Source of the DNA: Rhodococcus sp. H36-A4
GTDB taxonomy: Bacteria > Actinomycetota > Actinomycetes > Mycobacteriales > Mycobacteriaceae
Assembly (NCBI RefSeq): GCF_027158005.1
Contig: NZ_JAPVLQ010000002.1
Span: forward strand, 310,001 to 374,000
Length of the DNA: 64,000 nucleotides
Direction: 5' to 3'
The position numbers were made by a program, and so were the translations under genes. A model generated the notes under the pieces. It made no database searches. It had not been told where the DNA came from and saw only the letters and a program-made list of their open reading frames with translations. Every line of letters starts with the position of its first letter. Positions within the stretch are counted from its first letter, which is position 1. Positions 35,820-45,334 of the stretch are shown in pieces.

Positions 35820-36146
35820 GCACTCATGTTGTAGCGCTCGGCACGGATCGGCAAGTAAATTTGCTGAAATGGCAAGAAGTTGGTCGCATCGAAAGTAATG
35901 GCCACAAGTTTGTTCTCGCCCGAACAGCGGGAGCGTGCCCTCGTGCGGACGGGCCAAGTCTCAACGCACGGTACATCCGAAATAAGCGGCATGGAACTTG
36001 ATTGCATCTATCAACTGGGCTTGCCGTAAGTAAATGCCTGATTCGGCGGGGCGCTCACTGCTTGAAAGAGTGTGTGGTGTTGCTGTTGACTTATCGGCAT
36101 AGTCGGTCACTGCCAACGGGGGCTGCGCATTTCGGGTCGGGGGGCC
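35820..36146. other. 327-bp region without a recognised gene
   Basis: This spans the divergent upstream sides of the TrxR-like gene and the small gene at 36147. It is AT-richer than its surroundings. A 43-codon plus-strand frame (ATG near 35898) reads MATSLFSPEQRERALVRTG..., faintly like the start of a transposase OrfA, but has no ribosome site. I regard it as unproven. Promoters for both neighbours are expected here. Confidence 0.4.
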
Positions 36147-36419
36147 ATGAATAGTTCGGTAGACCGCAGCGAGGACAATCAGGGTGAGTTCATGCAAGGC
36201 GACACCGTAGTCGCGATGCAGGACTTGGGGATACGAGCGTGGCGCAGCGGCGTGCCTGCGGGATCGGTGGGCACGGTCATCGAGGTCGACTGGCTCACCG
36301 ACCTTTTCGTGGTATTCGACGTCGACGGTAGCTGGTTCACCGAACCCACCGAGGTCGAGAAGGTCGTCGCGCCCGGCGACGTTCGGCTGGTACAACGCGC
36401 CGACCGTCACCGGGGCTGA
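36147..36419 (+). CDS. Small conserved hypothetical protein, DUF4926-like
   Basis: The 90-residue frame contains MQGDTVVAMQDLGIRAWRSGVPAGSVGTVIEV and FVVFDVDGSWFTEPTEVEKVV, a small beta-barrel pattern (G-T-V-V-E / V-E-F) as in DUF4926-like or KOW-like proteins. The internal ATG at 36192, with AGGGTGAG ahead of it, may be the true start, giving 75 residues. Function unknown. Confidence 0.5.
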   Translation: MNSSVDRSEDNQGEFMQGDTVVAMQDLGIRAWRSGVPAGSVGTVIEVDWLTDLFVVFDVDGSWFTEPTEVEKVVAPGDVRLVQRADRHRG

Positions 36420-36428
36420 TACGTCAAT

Positions 36429-36593
36429 TCATTCGGTGTCGGTGGCGGGGCCGTCGGTGGTTGCGCCACCTTCACCCGACCAGTCACCTGAATCCAGGCC
36501 GGCCGCGGGATCCGACTGCACGTCCGTGTGAGCGCCTTCGGCACCCTTGTCGGTGGTCTCGGTATGTGGCGTCTTTGCGTGTTTTCCAGTCAT
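36429..36593 (-). CDS. Small acidic hydrophilic protein, hypothetical
   Basis: This 54-residue frame starts MTGKHAKTPHTETTDKGAEG and ends GATTDGPATDTE. It is rich in Thr, Asp, Glu and Gly, with no hydrophobic segment, and is likely disordered. Short proteins beginning with M-x-G-K-H are seen in Mycobacteriales, which supports it mildly, but no strong ribosome site is present. It lies on the same strand as, and downstream of, the metallo-beta-lactamase gene. Confidence 0.4.
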   Translation of the reverse strand: MTGKHAKTPHTETTDKGAEGAHTDVQSDPAAGLDSGDWSGEGGATTDGPATDTE

Positions 36594-36713
36594 TACGAGT
36601 TCGTACCCGCGTCAGAAAGGTTGAAACTCCCGGCTGCTCAGCTCGGCACGATGTCCCGCAGGCGCTCGGTGTCGGATGCCGTCCCGACAGCGATCAGCAC
36701 CTGCCACCAGGAG

Positions 36714-37577
36714 CTAGAGGTGCATACCGTCCAACGGTGCTCCGATGTGTTCGAAGTACCTTCGCGCCGAGCAGATGACGGCATCGTGGGCATCGGCGGT
36801 GATGATTCGATCCCACCAGGCACCGTAGAGAGACCCGAACGGGAAGGGCCGAACCAGATCGACAGCTTTCCTGATGGTCTCGGGATGCTCGGGGATCAGA
36901 TTGGGATAGCTGTACATGAATCCGACCCAGCGACGGTCCGCCACCACAGTGAAGATGTCCCCGGCGAACAGGGCGCCACTGCCATCGACGCCGTCACGCC
37001 AGTGCATGACCGTGCCACCGGCAAAATGAACTCCGGCATTGATCAGGGTGCGTCCAGGAAGCACCTCATGTGTGTCACCGGACCACAGGACGACGTTGTC
37101 GTTCCTCGGGACCCACTGCGCATCGCGCTCGTGCACGTAGATCGGCGCATCCCCGAATGCTCGGCTCCACTCGACCATCGAACTGTAGTAATGCGGATGC
37201 GACAGTGCTATCGCCGCGATCCCTCCCAGTTCGGTGACCCGCTCGACGGCGGCATCGTCGATGTACGTGGTGGAATCCCACAGCACGTTGCCGTCGTCTC
37301 CCGGCACCAGAAGCGCTCTTTGACCGATGGCAAGATGCGGAGACGTCGCGATACCCCACAGTCCGGGTATTTCTTCCCGGATCTCGACTGTGTAGCCCTG
37401 AAGTCCGAGTTCGCCGAGGCTTGTCCACTGCTGACCGCCGTAGCCCACGTACTGGCGCTCGTCCTCGCAGATGAAGCATTGATCAGTCGCTGTGTCGAGC
37501 GAAGCTGCGGCGTTCAGCGGGTACTGAACGCCGCAGGTCACGCAGATCGGGTAGTCGTCACCGAAAGAACGAGACAA
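36714..37577 (-). CDS. Metallo-beta-lactamase-fold protein with N-terminal zinc ribbon
   Basis: The 287-residue protein starts at TTG 37577 (GGGAAG upstream). Cys12/Cys15 and Cys34/Cys37 form a probable zinc ribbon (ICVTCG ... QCFICED). The MBL fold follows from about residue 60: LALSHPHYYSSM has HxH but lacks the Asp-His of the usual HxHxDH, then HFAGGTVMHW and LFAGDIF. It may be a divergent hydrolase with altered metal binding. It lies 31 bases after a 34-residue peptide gene on the same strand, so the two likely form one transcript. Confidence 0.8.
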   Translation of the reverse strand: MSRSFGDDYPICVTCGVQYPLNAAASLDTATDQCFICEDERQYVGYGGQQWTSLGELGLQGYTVEIREEIPGLWGIATSPHLAIGQRALLVPGDDGNVLWDSTTYIDDAAVERVTELGGIAAIALSHPHYYSSMVEWSRAFGDAPIYVHERDAQWVPRNDNVVLWSGDTHEVLPGRTLINAGVHFAGGTVMHWRDGVDGSGALFAGDIFTVVADRRWVGFMYSYPNLIPEHPETIRKAVDLVRPFPFGSLYGAWWDRIITADAHDAVICSARRYFEHIGAPLDGMHL

Positions 37578-37608
37578 TCTTTTCTTCCCGGTCTACAGGT
37601 CTGCGCGG

Positions 37609-37713
37609 TTACAGACCGAAAGGGAGCACGCCCGGAGCCAGTTCGAAGCCGCTGCTGCCGGCGGAGGCCGAGCTGACGCCGCCGAGAATGAGATTGATGA
37701 AATTCGTGATCAT
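37609..37713 (-). CDS. 34-residue peptide gene with strong ribosome site
   Basis: The frame encodes MITNFINLILGGVSSAS, then a Gly/Ser stretch and a hydrophobic end GVLPFGL. The ATG is preceded by GGGAGGAAAG at a 7-base spacing, one of the best ribosome sites in the window. The N-terminal 12 residues form an amphipathic or short membrane helix. The size recalls actinobacterial small channel or lipid-associated peptides, but no homology is claimed. It precedes the MBL gene by 31 bases. Confidence 0.6.
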   Translation of the reverse strand: MITNFINLILGGVSSASAGSSGFELAPGVLPFGL

Positions 37714-37854
37714 GTGAGTTCTTTCCTCCCATAGAGATGACGATGAACCCGGTCGAGGCTACCGGTGATTCGGTCCCAGCGGCAGAGGGCGACGCTGTGG
37801 GGTCCGTGTGAACCGAGCCCGGCTATGGCGTCGAACCGGCGTAGCCTCGATCCA

Positions 37855-38733
37855 ATGCGGCGAGTGGCGGTGGGTCTGTTGGCAGCTCTCGCGCTGGTGA
37901 GCTGCGCCCAGAACCCCACCGAACAGAATCTGGACCAGGCTGTCGAACTGCCCCCGGCCATCGACTACGTCGCACTCGGCGACTCTGCGGCTTCGGGACC
38001 GCTGATCCCGGACCAGGTGGGATTCGCAGGTTGCCTGCAATCCGACGAGAACTATCCGCACGTACTGGCCGGCTTGATCGGGGCCGCGGCGTTCGCCGAT
38101 GTGTCGTGTTCGGGCGCGAAGTCCGAGAACATCACGACGGTAGAGCAGATCACCGACACCGGGTCGGTGTCTGTCCAGCTGGATGCACTCTCTTCGGATA
38201 CGGATCTGGTGACCATCACCATCGGCGGCAACGACGTGGATCTGGTGTCGGCGGCGCGTCAGTGCATCAACTTCTCATCTGAGCCGACAGGGCGATCGTG
38301 TAAGGATGCTCTGACCGAGGGCGGCACGGACAAGCTCGGCGACGCGATCTCCGCGGCGGCCCCACGCTGGGGGCAGGTCTTCGAGGACATCAAGGGACGC
38401 GCCCCGAACGCGGATGTCGTCGTAGTCGGCTACGGAACCTATGTACAACCGGGCGGTTGCTATGGCGTACAGCCGGTGTGGGCGCGAGACGCCGACTACC
38501 TGCAGCAGAGCATCGACACGATGAACGACGCTCTCGCCGAGCAGGCCGAGCTGCACGGTGCGAGTTTCGTCGACACCAGGCCCGTCAGTGTCGGCCACGA
38601 CGCGTGCGCAGCAGGCGATCAGCGCTACCTCGAGGGTGTGTTCCCACTGAACCGAGCGGCACCACTACACCCAACTGCAGCAGGAATGGCGGCATTCGCC
38701 CAGGTGATAGAGGATTCGCTTACGCTGAACTGA
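37855..38733 (+). CDS. SGNH-family esterase/lipase, lipoprotein
   Basis: With ATG 37855 the protein has 292 residues and a lipoprotein signal peptide ending in the lipobox LVSC (MRRVAVGLLAALALVSCAQ). SGNH block I is DYVALGDSAASG (nucleophile Ser), block III ITIGGNDVDLV, and block V near APLHPTAAGM (catalytic His). This fits secreted carbohydrate or lipid esterases such as the Rv0518-like family. A longer open frame upstream lacks a signal. Divergent from the peptide/MBL unit. Confidence 0.88.
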   Translation: MRRVAVGLLAALALVSCAQNPTEQNLDQAVELPPAIDYVALGDSAASGPLIPDQVGFAGCLQSDENYPHVLAGLIGAAAFADVSCSGAKSENITTVEQITDTGSVSVQLDALSSDTDLVTITIGGNDVDLVSAARQCINFSSEPTGRSCKDALTEGGTDKLGDAISAAAPRWGQVFEDIKGRAPNADVVVVGYGTYVQPGGCYGVQPVWARDADYLQQSIDTMNDALAEQAELHGASFVDTRPVSVGHDACAAGDQRYLEGVFPLNRAAPLHPTAAGMAAFAQVIEDSLTLN

Positions 38734-38778
38734 CCGCGGCTCCCAACGGGGGGAGCCCACGCTCGGTAGGTGGACTTC

Positions 38779-39378
38779 ATGGCATCGCTCGACGAACTTC
38801 TCGCACAGATTCCCATCGGTCAGATTGCATCGAAACTCGGTGTCGACGAGGAGACGGCTAAATCCGCTGTCACTCGTGCACTGCCCACATTGGTCGGCGG
38901 CCTCGAAGCCAATGCTCGAGATCCAGCAGGTGCTGCGTCCTTGGAGAATGCGCTCCAGCAGCACAGTTCTTCAGGATTGCTCGATGGCGGCGTCGACATC
39001 GACCAGGTGGACGAGACAGACGGTGCGAAGATCGTGTCGAACGTGTTCGGAGACAAGAAGAACGACGTAGCAAGCGCGCTAGGCGGAATCAGCGGCGGCG
39101 CGGACAGCGGCCTCGTGAGCAAAGTGCTACCGATCCTCGCGCCGATCGTATTGGCTTATCTGGCAAAGAAATACACCGGCGGTCAGAGTGCGGGTGGCTC
39201 GGGTGGCGGCGGTCTCGGTGATCTACTGGGCAGCGTCCTCGGCGGGGCAACCAGCGGTTCGGGATCCGGCGGCGGACTGGGCGGACTCCTCGGTGGCATT
39301 CTCGGCGGCGGCTCCGGTGGTTCCGGTGGCGGTATCGGCGATCTGCTCGGCGGATTGCTCGGGGGCGGAAAGAAGTAG
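38779..39378 (+). CDS. DUF937 protein with Gly-rich tail
   Basis: The 199-residue protein has a DUF937 domain at about residues 1-125 (ASLDELLAQIPIGQIASKLGVDEETAKSAVTRALPTLVGGLEANA; SKVLPILAPIVLAYLAKKY). The tail of about 65 residues is built of GGLGDLLG/GGLLGG repeats. ATG 38779 follows AGGTGG; GTG 38770 is an alternative. The family is widespread in actinobacteria, function unknown; it possibly self-assembles. Confidence 0.85.
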   Translation: MASLDELLAQIPIGQIASKLGVDEETAKSAVTRALPTLVGGLEANARDPAGAASLENALQQHSSSGLLDGGVDIDQVDETDGAKIVSNVFGDKKNDVASALGGISGGADSGLVSKVLPILAPIVLAYLAKKYTGGQSAGGSGGGGLGDLLGSVLGGATSGSGSGGGLGGLLGGILGGGSGGSGGGIGDLLGGLLGGGKK

Positions 39379-39447
39379 TGCGGGTGGAGGTCCAGGACTC
39401 GAGAACTGGCCCGATACAACGTCGTTGCCCGGTGCGATTGTTGGACC

Positions 39448-40089
39448 ATGGTGACAATGACGGCCGCTGCGGGGGTGTTCGCCGTCGCTATGGCGATGGT
39501 TCTGACCCCCGGTCCCAACATGGTGTATTTGGTGTCGCGCAGTATTTCTCAGGGCAAGGTCGCTGGACTGGTCTCGCTCGGCGGCGTCGGGGTGGGGTTG
39601 GTCGTCTATGTGGTGGCGACCAATCTCGGGCTGGCAGCGATGTTCGCTGCGGTCCCGACGCTGTACGCGGTCATCAAGATCGCCGGCGCCTGCTACCTCG
39701 CCTGGCTGGCCTGGACGGCATTGCGTGGAAGCCGATCGGTGTTCGAAGTTACAGGACTGCAGCATGATTCGAATACTCGTCTGTTCACGATGGGGCTGCT
39801 GACCAACCTGCTGAACCCGAAAATGGCGGTCATGTACATCTCGATCATTCCGCAGTTCATCGACCCTGCAGCAGGATCGATCCTGATGCAAGGACTGGCG
39901 CTCGGAGGCGTACAGATTCTGGTCGCGCTGACCGTCAATGCTTTGATCGTGCTTGCTGCAGGATCGATCGCGATGTTTCTGTCGTCGCGGCCGTCGTGGA
40001 TCAAGCTGCAGCGTTACGTGATTGGCACGGTTCTCGGGCTGTTGGCCGTCCGGCTTGCAGCCGATCCCTCTCGACCTGTTCCTGCGTGA
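39448..40089 (+). CDS. LysE/RhtB-family amino acid exporter
   Basis: The 213-residue protein has six membrane segments and the family N-terminus AMAMVLTPGPNMVYLVSRSISQG, followed by KIAGACYLAWLAWTALRG and NLLNPKMAVMYISIIPQF. Members export amino acids such as lysine, threonine or homoserine lactone; substrate not inferable. It lies 70 bases after the DUF937 gene on the same strand. Confidence 0.9.
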   Translation: MVTMTAAAGVFAVAMAMVLTPGPNMVYLVSRSISQGKVAGLVSLGGVGVGLVVYVVATNLGLAAMFAAVPTLYAVIKIAGACYLAWLAWTALRGSRSVFEVTGLQHDSNTRLFTMGLLTNLLNPKMAVMYISIIPQFIDPAAGSILMQGLALGGVQILVALTVNALIVLAAGSIAMFLSSRPSWIKLQRYVIGTVLGLLAVRLAADPSRPVPA

Positions 40090-40120
40090 GAATGCAGCGG
40101 CCCGGAGTGGAGAGGTGGCC

Positions 40121-40912
40121 TCACACCATGGTCGTCAGGACACCACCGTCGGCACGCAGTGCTGCACCGTTCGTGGCGGCGGACAGTGGACTTGCCAGGT
40201 AGACAGCAAGGTTGGCGATCTCGGTAGGTTCGATGAACCGCTGTAGCAGTGAGGTCGCATTGCCGCCGATGATGGCAGCCTTGAGGTCGTCGGTGGGCAT
40301 TGCCTGAGCCCGCGCGATCTGGGTGACAGTGTCTGCGACTCCGTCGGAGTAGGTCGGCCCGCCGAGGATCGTGTTCACGGTCACTGCGGTTCCGCGTGTG
40401 AGCTTGGCGAGGCCATTGCTCAGCGCGAGCATCCCGGCCTTCGTGACCCCGTAGTGCACCATGTCGGCTGGAATGTTCACCCCCGATTCACTGCCGACGA
40501 AGATGATCCGGCCCCACCCGGTTGCGAGCATCTTGCCCAAGACGTGTCGCGACAATCGGACCCCGCTCATGACGTTGATGTCGAAGTAGCGTTGCCACTC
40601 TTCGTCGGAAATCTGCTCGAACGGCGCGAGCTCGAAAAGACCGACGTTGTTGACGAGTATGTCGATATCGCCGAACGATTCCAGAAGCCTGCCGACGTCT
40701 GTTGAATCTTCGAAGTCTGCAACGGCCCCGGAGATCGTTGCGCCCGGAACCTCCAGCCCCAATTGCCGGACGGCCTCGTCGAGCTTGCTCTCGTTGCGTC
40801 CGTTGATGACAACCGACGCTCCCTCCTGGAGGAGAGCTCGTGCAATCGCGTAGCCGATTCCTTGCGTCGAACCGCTGACGAAAGCCGACTTACCTTGCAG
40901 CTGCAGATCCAT
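40121..40912 (-). CDS. Short-chain dehydrogenase/reductase
   Basis: With ATG 40912 (AGGAGAG upstream) the protein has 263 residues. The cofactor motif is SGSTQGIGYAIARALL, followed by NNVG, the catalytic Ser in FVGSESG, and Tyr-x-x-x-Lys in HYGVTKAGM. The NGR at the end of beta2 favours NADP(H). It is divergent from a MarR regulator with two palindromic operators between them, so it is probably repressed by MarR. Substrate unknown. Confidence 0.92.
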   Translation of the reverse strand: MDLQLQGKSAFVSGSTQGIGYAIARALLQEGASVVINGRNESKLDEAVRQLGLEVPGATISGAVADFEDSTDVGRLLESFGDIDILVNNVGLFELAPFEQISDEEWQRYFDINVMSGVRLSRHVLGKMLATGWGRIIFVGSESGVNIPADMVHYGVTKAGMLALSNGLAKLTRGTAVTVNTILGGPTYSDGVADTVTQIARAQAMPTDDLKAAIIGGNATSLLQRFIEPTEIANLAVYLASPLSAATNGAALRADGGVLTTMV

Positions 40913-40954
40913 GTCTCTCCTGGTGTGCTCGATCGATGCCGTATCGGGCATCAA

Positions 40955-41005
40955 ATGACTTTCTCAGTCAAGTAAAACTATGACGATTGACTTTCTCAGT
41001 CAAGT
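40955..41005. promoter_or_regulatory. Duplicated palindromic operator between SDR and MarR genes
   Basis: TGACTTTCTCAGTCAAGT occurs twice, at 40956-40973 and 40988-41005. Each copy contains the inverted repeat (T/A)TGACT-TTCTC-AGTCAA. The copies are 32 bases apart, about three helical turns, so two MarR dimers could bind the same DNA face. They cover the start-proximal region of both divergent genes. Confidence 0.75.
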
Positions 41006-41036
41006 CATCGGGTGCAGTATCGAGTAGTCTGCTCCA

Positions 41037-41519
41037 ATGTCGGACCCCAGCGAGCGAGCAGCACTCAGCGACGAAGACCTCCAGACGTGGGCCGCCCTGG
41101 CCACCCTGCTGGAGTGGTTGCCCACCGCTCTCGACGCACAACTCCAACGCGACGCAGGCCTGACCCACTACGAGTACGGCATCCTCTTCGCTCTCTCGGA
41201 AGCGGACGACCGCACACTCCGCATGAGCACGTTGGCAAGCTATTCCAACAGCTCTCTCTCACGGCTCTCGCGTGCAGTGGCGCGCCTCGAGACGAAAGAC
41301 TGGGTACGACGCGCTCCTGATGCTGCGGACGGCCGCTACACCCTGGCCACCCTGACCGAGTCGGGGTCGGCGAAGGTCGACCAGGCAGCCCCCGGGCACG
41401 TGGACGTCGTCAACCGGCTCGTCTTCGACCCGTTGACGCAGGTCCAGGCCCGTCAGCTCGGCGGAATCAGTCGGCGCATCATGACGGCGATACGGTCCGA
41501 GGAGGGCTGGCAACCTTAG
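41037..41519 (+). CDS. MarR-family transcriptional regulator
   Basis: The 160-residue protein has a MarR winged HTH: HYEYGILFALSEADDRTLRMSTLASYSNSSLSRLSRAVARLETKDWVRRAPDAADGRYTLATLTESG. The D-G-R wing is conserved. No ribosome site is clear, and the ATG lies just downstream of the operators. It likely represses itself and the divergent SDR gene. Confidence 0.92.
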   Translation: MSDPSERAALSDEDLQTWAALATLLEWLPTALDAQLQRDAGLTHYEYGILFALSEADDRTLRMSTLASYSNSSLSRLSRAVARLETKDWVRRAPDAADGRYTLATLTESGSAKVDQAAPGHVDVVNRLVFDPLTQVQARQLGGISRRIMTAIRSEEGWQP

Positions 41520-41604
41520 GCCGACCCTGGCCGTCCACGCTGAGAGCGCACACCCTTTTTCCAAAGCTGCGCGCTACATTCGCGTCCGAGCGCGGCCGTT
41601 CGGT

Positions 41605-43320
41605 TTACAAAAAGGGTGCGCGGTCCGGCAAGCCACCACTTGCCGAAGCCATGTACGCCCGCCAACCACCGAACTCGGTGATGTCGATGCCTGCTTCGCC
41701 CGCTTCGTGTGAGCAGCAGAATCCGGTGACCCAGCGCCCGTCGGACAGCTCGACCGACGTCAGACCCATCGGTGCGGGCAGAGCGGCCAAGAAGGTTCCG
41801 AGTCCGGCGGCGGACATTCGGTAGAGCTCGCCGGCAATTGCCGAACCCTTCCCCCGGTGGTGGCGCACCAAGCCCGGTTTCGCGGGCGTAGTTCCCAGGT
41901 CGACCATGCGGTACGCGTCGGACGTGCGGACCTCACCGAGGTATCGTGCGCCGCGATCGGTCAGTTGATGGTGAACTGGAAAGCCCTCTAGATGTGCACC
42001 GACAACGAGTACGTCATGGCCGTCGATGACGAGCGGCTGCGAGGGTGTTCCGATGAGTCGCGCAGCAAGGTCGATGGCGATCTGGTCCTGAAACTCGGGC
42101 ACGACGAACATGACCCCGAACGGTTCGCCACTGCTCGTGGGGGTGCCGGGAACAGCGACGGCGGCCATGTTCAGCAGGTTGCAAAAGTTGGTGTAGGTGC
42201 CCATTCGCCGGTTGATGGACACTGGATCAGTTTGAACCGCAACAAGTGTCGGATGCTCGGTAGTGGTCGGCAGTAGCAGTCCGTCGAACCCGTCGAGCAA
42301 CGTTACCGCGAGCCGCTTGGTGTGTTGGAGAATCGAGATATCGTCGACGTAGCGGTGTGCCGACGGCTCGGCGGCGTTCAGGATGATCTGTGCAACGGTC
42401 GAATCGCAACTGGACTTGTTCCTTTCGACGAAACTTCCGACGGCCGAGAATCGTTGCGCGACGATGGCGCCGTCGTACAGCAGGGTGGCCGCATCGAGCA
42501 ACGGTGAAATGTCGATCTCGGAGTGCGTGAATCCCTTCGCTTCCAGACGAGACACCTGGCGATCGAATGCCTCTCGGTACTCTGGGCAAAGTTGCTCGAG
42601 ATCAGTTGCTCGCGGAACGGCGATGTGAGGAACAGCGTTTGCAGACAACCGCACGTCCGCGGGCCAACGCCGGCTACGTGGGTCGGCGTCGTCGTAACCG
42701 GCCATCAACTGCGTGGCCAGGGTCGCGGTCTCGAGGTCGACAGCGAGTACTGTCACGCAATCGAAGTCGATACAGGCTGGGACGACGCCGGTCGTCGGGA
42801 CGATTCCCGGGCTTGTCTTGACGCCGACGAGGCCGTGGAATGCAGCCGGAACCCGGCCGGAACCTGCTGTGTCGGTACCGATGCCGATGTCTGCGATTCC
42901 GAGAGCGACGGCGACGGCCGATCCTGAACTGGATCCACCGGACACCCGATCCTGATCCCAGGCGCACCGAACCGCGCCGTACGGACTCCTCGTTCCGACG
43001 AGACCGGTGGCGAACTGATCCAAATTGGTCTTGCCGAGGATCAGCGCGCCCTGCTCCACCAGTCGCGCTACGGCCGTCGCGGTTCGATCGGGGATGTAGG
43101 CGAACTCCGGGCACGCTGCGGTGGTGGGCATACCTGCGACATCGACGTTGTCCTTGACGGCCACCAGCAACCCGGCCAGCGGGAGGGCAGTGTCGACGGT
43201 TGCCGCTTCGGCCAGTACGTCGTCATCCTTGCGTAGGGTGATCCAGATTTCGGGACGGTCTACCTCGGCAATGCGCTTGTACGCCTGCCGTACTCGCTCC
43301 GAGATGTCATGCTGCTGCAT
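41605..43320 (-). CDS. atzF: Allophanate hydrolase, AtzF type
   Basis: The 571-residue protein has an amidase-signature domain at about 1-430 with Lys56 (LVAVKDN), SGGSSSGSA (cis-Ser near 130) and the nucleophile Ser154 in GTDTAGSGR. The C-terminal domain of about 120 residues ([41 protein letters not shown]) is specific to allophanate hydrolase. It converts allophanate to ammonia and CO2. The start overlaps the upstream AHS2-AHS1 gene by 14 bases. This is the last step of the nitrogen-assimilation operon. Confidence 0.93.
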   Translation of the reverse strand: MQQHDISERVRQAYKRIAEVDRPEIWITLRKDDDVLAEAATVDTALPLAGLLVAVKDNVDVAGMPTTAACPEFAYIPDRTATAVARLVEQGALILGKTNLDQFATGLVGTRSPYGAVRCAWDQDRVSGGSSSGSAVAVALGIADIGIGTDTAGSGRVPAAFHGLVGVKTSPGIVPTTGVVPACIDFDCVTVLAVDLETATLATQLMAGYDDADPRSRRWPADVRLSANAVPHIAVPRATDLEQLCPEYREAFDRQVSRLEAKGFTHSEIDISPLLDAATLLYDGAIVAQRFSAVGSFVERNKSSCDSTVAQIILNAAEPSAHRYVDDISILQHTKRLAVTLLDGFDGLLLPTTTEHPTLVAVQTDPVSINRRMGTYTNFCNLLNMAAVAVPGTPTSSGEPFGVMFVVPEFQDQIAIDLAARLIGTPSQPLVIDGHDVLVVGAHLEGFPVHHQLTDRGARYLGEVRTSDAYRMVDLGTTPAKPGLVRHHRGKGSAIAGELYRMSAAGLGTFLAALPAPMGLTSVELSDGRWVTGFCCSHEAGEAGIDITEFGGWRAYMASASGGLPDRAPFL

Positions 43321-45334
43321 CGGAATTGCCCCTTGTCGTGAACTCGCCTGCCGCGGACCATGCCGTGCGTTCTGCGTCGAAGGCGACTGCCTGCGAGGCC
43401 CGGAACTTCTCGATCGAGGAACTGTTCGACGCGAGGAATTGCTCGTGTTCGGCTAGTGAGAATTCCCCGTCGACGATCTCGACACCTCCACCGCGTCCGG
43501 CTGCGGTGTCGGCGCGAAGGTCCAGCAGCTCCTCGGGTTCGACTGGGTACCAGGAGATTCGATCGAAGAAACGCAGCAACCAGGGAGACTCGCGTTCGAA
43601 CGGTCCGGACTGCTCTGGATAGCGGTGATTCCACACCTGCGTCGTCCGGCCGACGAACTGGTAGCCGCCGGGCCCTTCCATGCCGTAGATGCACAGATAT
43701 GCCCCACCGATCCCGACGGCGTTCTCCGGTGTCCAGGTCCGCGCCGGGTTGTACTTGGTGGTGACCAGCCGATGCCGCGGATCGAGCGGAGTCGCAACTG
43801 GCGCGCCCAGGTAGACGTCGCCGAGACCGAGAACCATGTAGTCGGCCGCGAAGACGGTATCGAAAACGTCTGCGACGGAATCGAGTCCGTTCATTCGTCG
43901 GATGAACTCGATGTTCCACGGGCACCACGGTGCATCGGCTCGCACTCCGTGCATGTAGCGCGCAATTGCTTCGCGGGTCGACGGGTCGTCCCAGGACAAC
44001 GGCATCCGAACGGTACGGCTCGGGACCACGAGCTCCGAAGCGGCAGGTAGATCGTCCTCCACCTCGGCCAGTAGACCCATCACCATGTCGATCGAAAGAA
44101 CGTCCGGATCGACTTTGACCTGCAGCGAGCGGATACCGGGCGTCAAGTCCAGCAATCCCTTCGGTGCGATCGCCTCGATGCGCTGATGCAGTGCGTGTGC
44201 ACGGGCACGGAGCGCGAGGTCCAGTTTCATATCGCCGTACTCCACGAGCACGTTGTCGTCTCCCGAGCGGCGGTAGGTCACGCAGGTCTCTGCCTCACGC
44301 CGGGCAAGGACGCCGTCGTCGCCGTCGCCTCCGCTCGAGAAGACGAACGGCAATGATGCGCGACGTGCGACACCGAGCGCCCCGAGCGGAGCCGCGTGGG
44401 CCGCGCGCACGGGTACGAACCGGATCGTGTCTCCAGCTTTGAGCTGCCCGAGCTTCCATCTTTCGGCGGCGACGACGGTGACCGGGCAGACGAATCCGCC
44501 CAGGCTGGGGCCGTCCGGGCCGAGCAGAATAGGGGTGTCGCCGGTGAAGTCGAGTGCGCCGACCGAGTAGGCATTGTCATGGATGTTCGACGGGTGAAGC
44601 CCCGCCTCGCCGCCGTCCGTGCGCGCCCACTCCGGTTTCGGCCCGATGAGACGGACGCCGGTGCGGTCGGAGTTGAAGTGCACCTCGTAGTCGGTGGCGA
44701 ACAACGTGTTTATGTCTGCGCGCGTGAAGAATTCCGGTGCCCCGTGCGGTCCCTCGGTGACGGCGATGCACCACCTCGTCGTCAATGCCGGTCGGTGTTC
44801 GGAAGGAATGCACGTAATGCGGTCGGCGGCATCGGGCGGTGTCGAGATCTCCAGAATGTCTCCCTCGCACAGAGTTCCACCTCGGTGTCCACCGAATTTG
44901 CCGAGTGTGAACGTCGATGCACTGCCCAGGTACGGCTCGACGTCGATGGCGCCTTGGATGAGCACGTACACGCGCAAGCCGGCCCCTGTCGTCGTTCCCA
45001 CATCGAGCGTCGTATCGGCCGGCACCAATACCGGACGCCACTGCGCGACGTCGACACCGTCGACGCGGACCCGAGCGTCGGCACCGGTGACGCACACCCA
45101 GGTATCTGCGTCGAAGGTCAGTGCTGGTCCAGCCATGGCAGATTCGAGTCCAGGTGCGCCCTGCGGGTTGCCGAGGGCGACGTTGCCGAGGCGGAACGAG
45201 AGGTCGTCCATCGGCCCGGACGGCGGCACCCCGACCTTCCAGTATCCGACGCGTCCGGGCCAGTCCTGAACCGTGGTCAGCATCCCCGGCCGCAGTACCG
45301 TCATCTTTGCTCGCGTGGTGTCGGTCGACATCAT
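43307..45334 (-). CDS. AHS2-AHS1 (KipA-KipI type) half of a urea/guanidine carboxylase
   Basis: With the ATG at 45334, overlapping the previous stop (ATGA), the protein has 675 residues. Residues about 1-300 are the AHS2/KipA domain ([55 protein letters not shown]). About 360-580 is AHS1/KipI ([83 protein letters not shown]). The remainder is the linker typical just before the biotin carrier. Full urea or guanidine carboxylases are about 1200 residues; here the N-terminal biotin carboxylase and C-terminal biotinyl domain are absent. It is otherwise intact in frame. Confidence 0.85.
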   Translation of the reverse strand: MMSTDTTRAKMTVLRPGMLTTVQDWPGRVGYWKVGVPPSGPMDDLSFRLGNVALGNPQGAPGLESAMAGPALTFDADTWVCVTGADARVRVDGVDVAQWRPVLVPADTTLDVGTTTGAGLRVYVLIQGAIDVEPYLGSASTFTLGKFGGHRGGTLCEGDILEISTPPDAADRITCIPSEHRPALTTRWCIAVTEGPHGAPEFFTRADINTLFATDYEVHFNSDRTGVRLIGPKPEWARTDGGEAGLHPSNIHDNAYSVGALDFTGDTPILLGPDGPSLGGFVCPVTVVAAERWKLGQLKAGDTIRFVPVRAAHAAPLGALGVARRASLPFVFSSGGDGDDGVLARREAETCVTYRRSGDDNVLVEYGDMKLDLALRARAHALHQRIEAIAPKGLLDLTPGIRSLQVKVDPDVLSIDMVMGLLAEVEDDLPAASELVVPSRTVRMPLSWDDPSTREAIARYMHGVRADAPWCPWNIEFIRRMNGLDSVADVFDTVFAADYMVLGLGDVYLGAPVATPLDPRHRLVTTKYNPARTWTPENAVGIGGAYLCIYGMEGPGGYQFVGRTTQVWNHRYPEQSGPFERESPWLLRFFDRISWYPVEPEELLDLRADTAAGRGGGVEIVDGEFSLAEHEQFLASNSSSIEKFRASQAVAFDAERTAWSAAGEFTTRGNSDAAA

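Noticed and set aside
35898-36029. Transposase OrfA fragment
   Set aside because: Only a weak resemblance over about 12 residues, no terminal inverted repeats, no OrfB.
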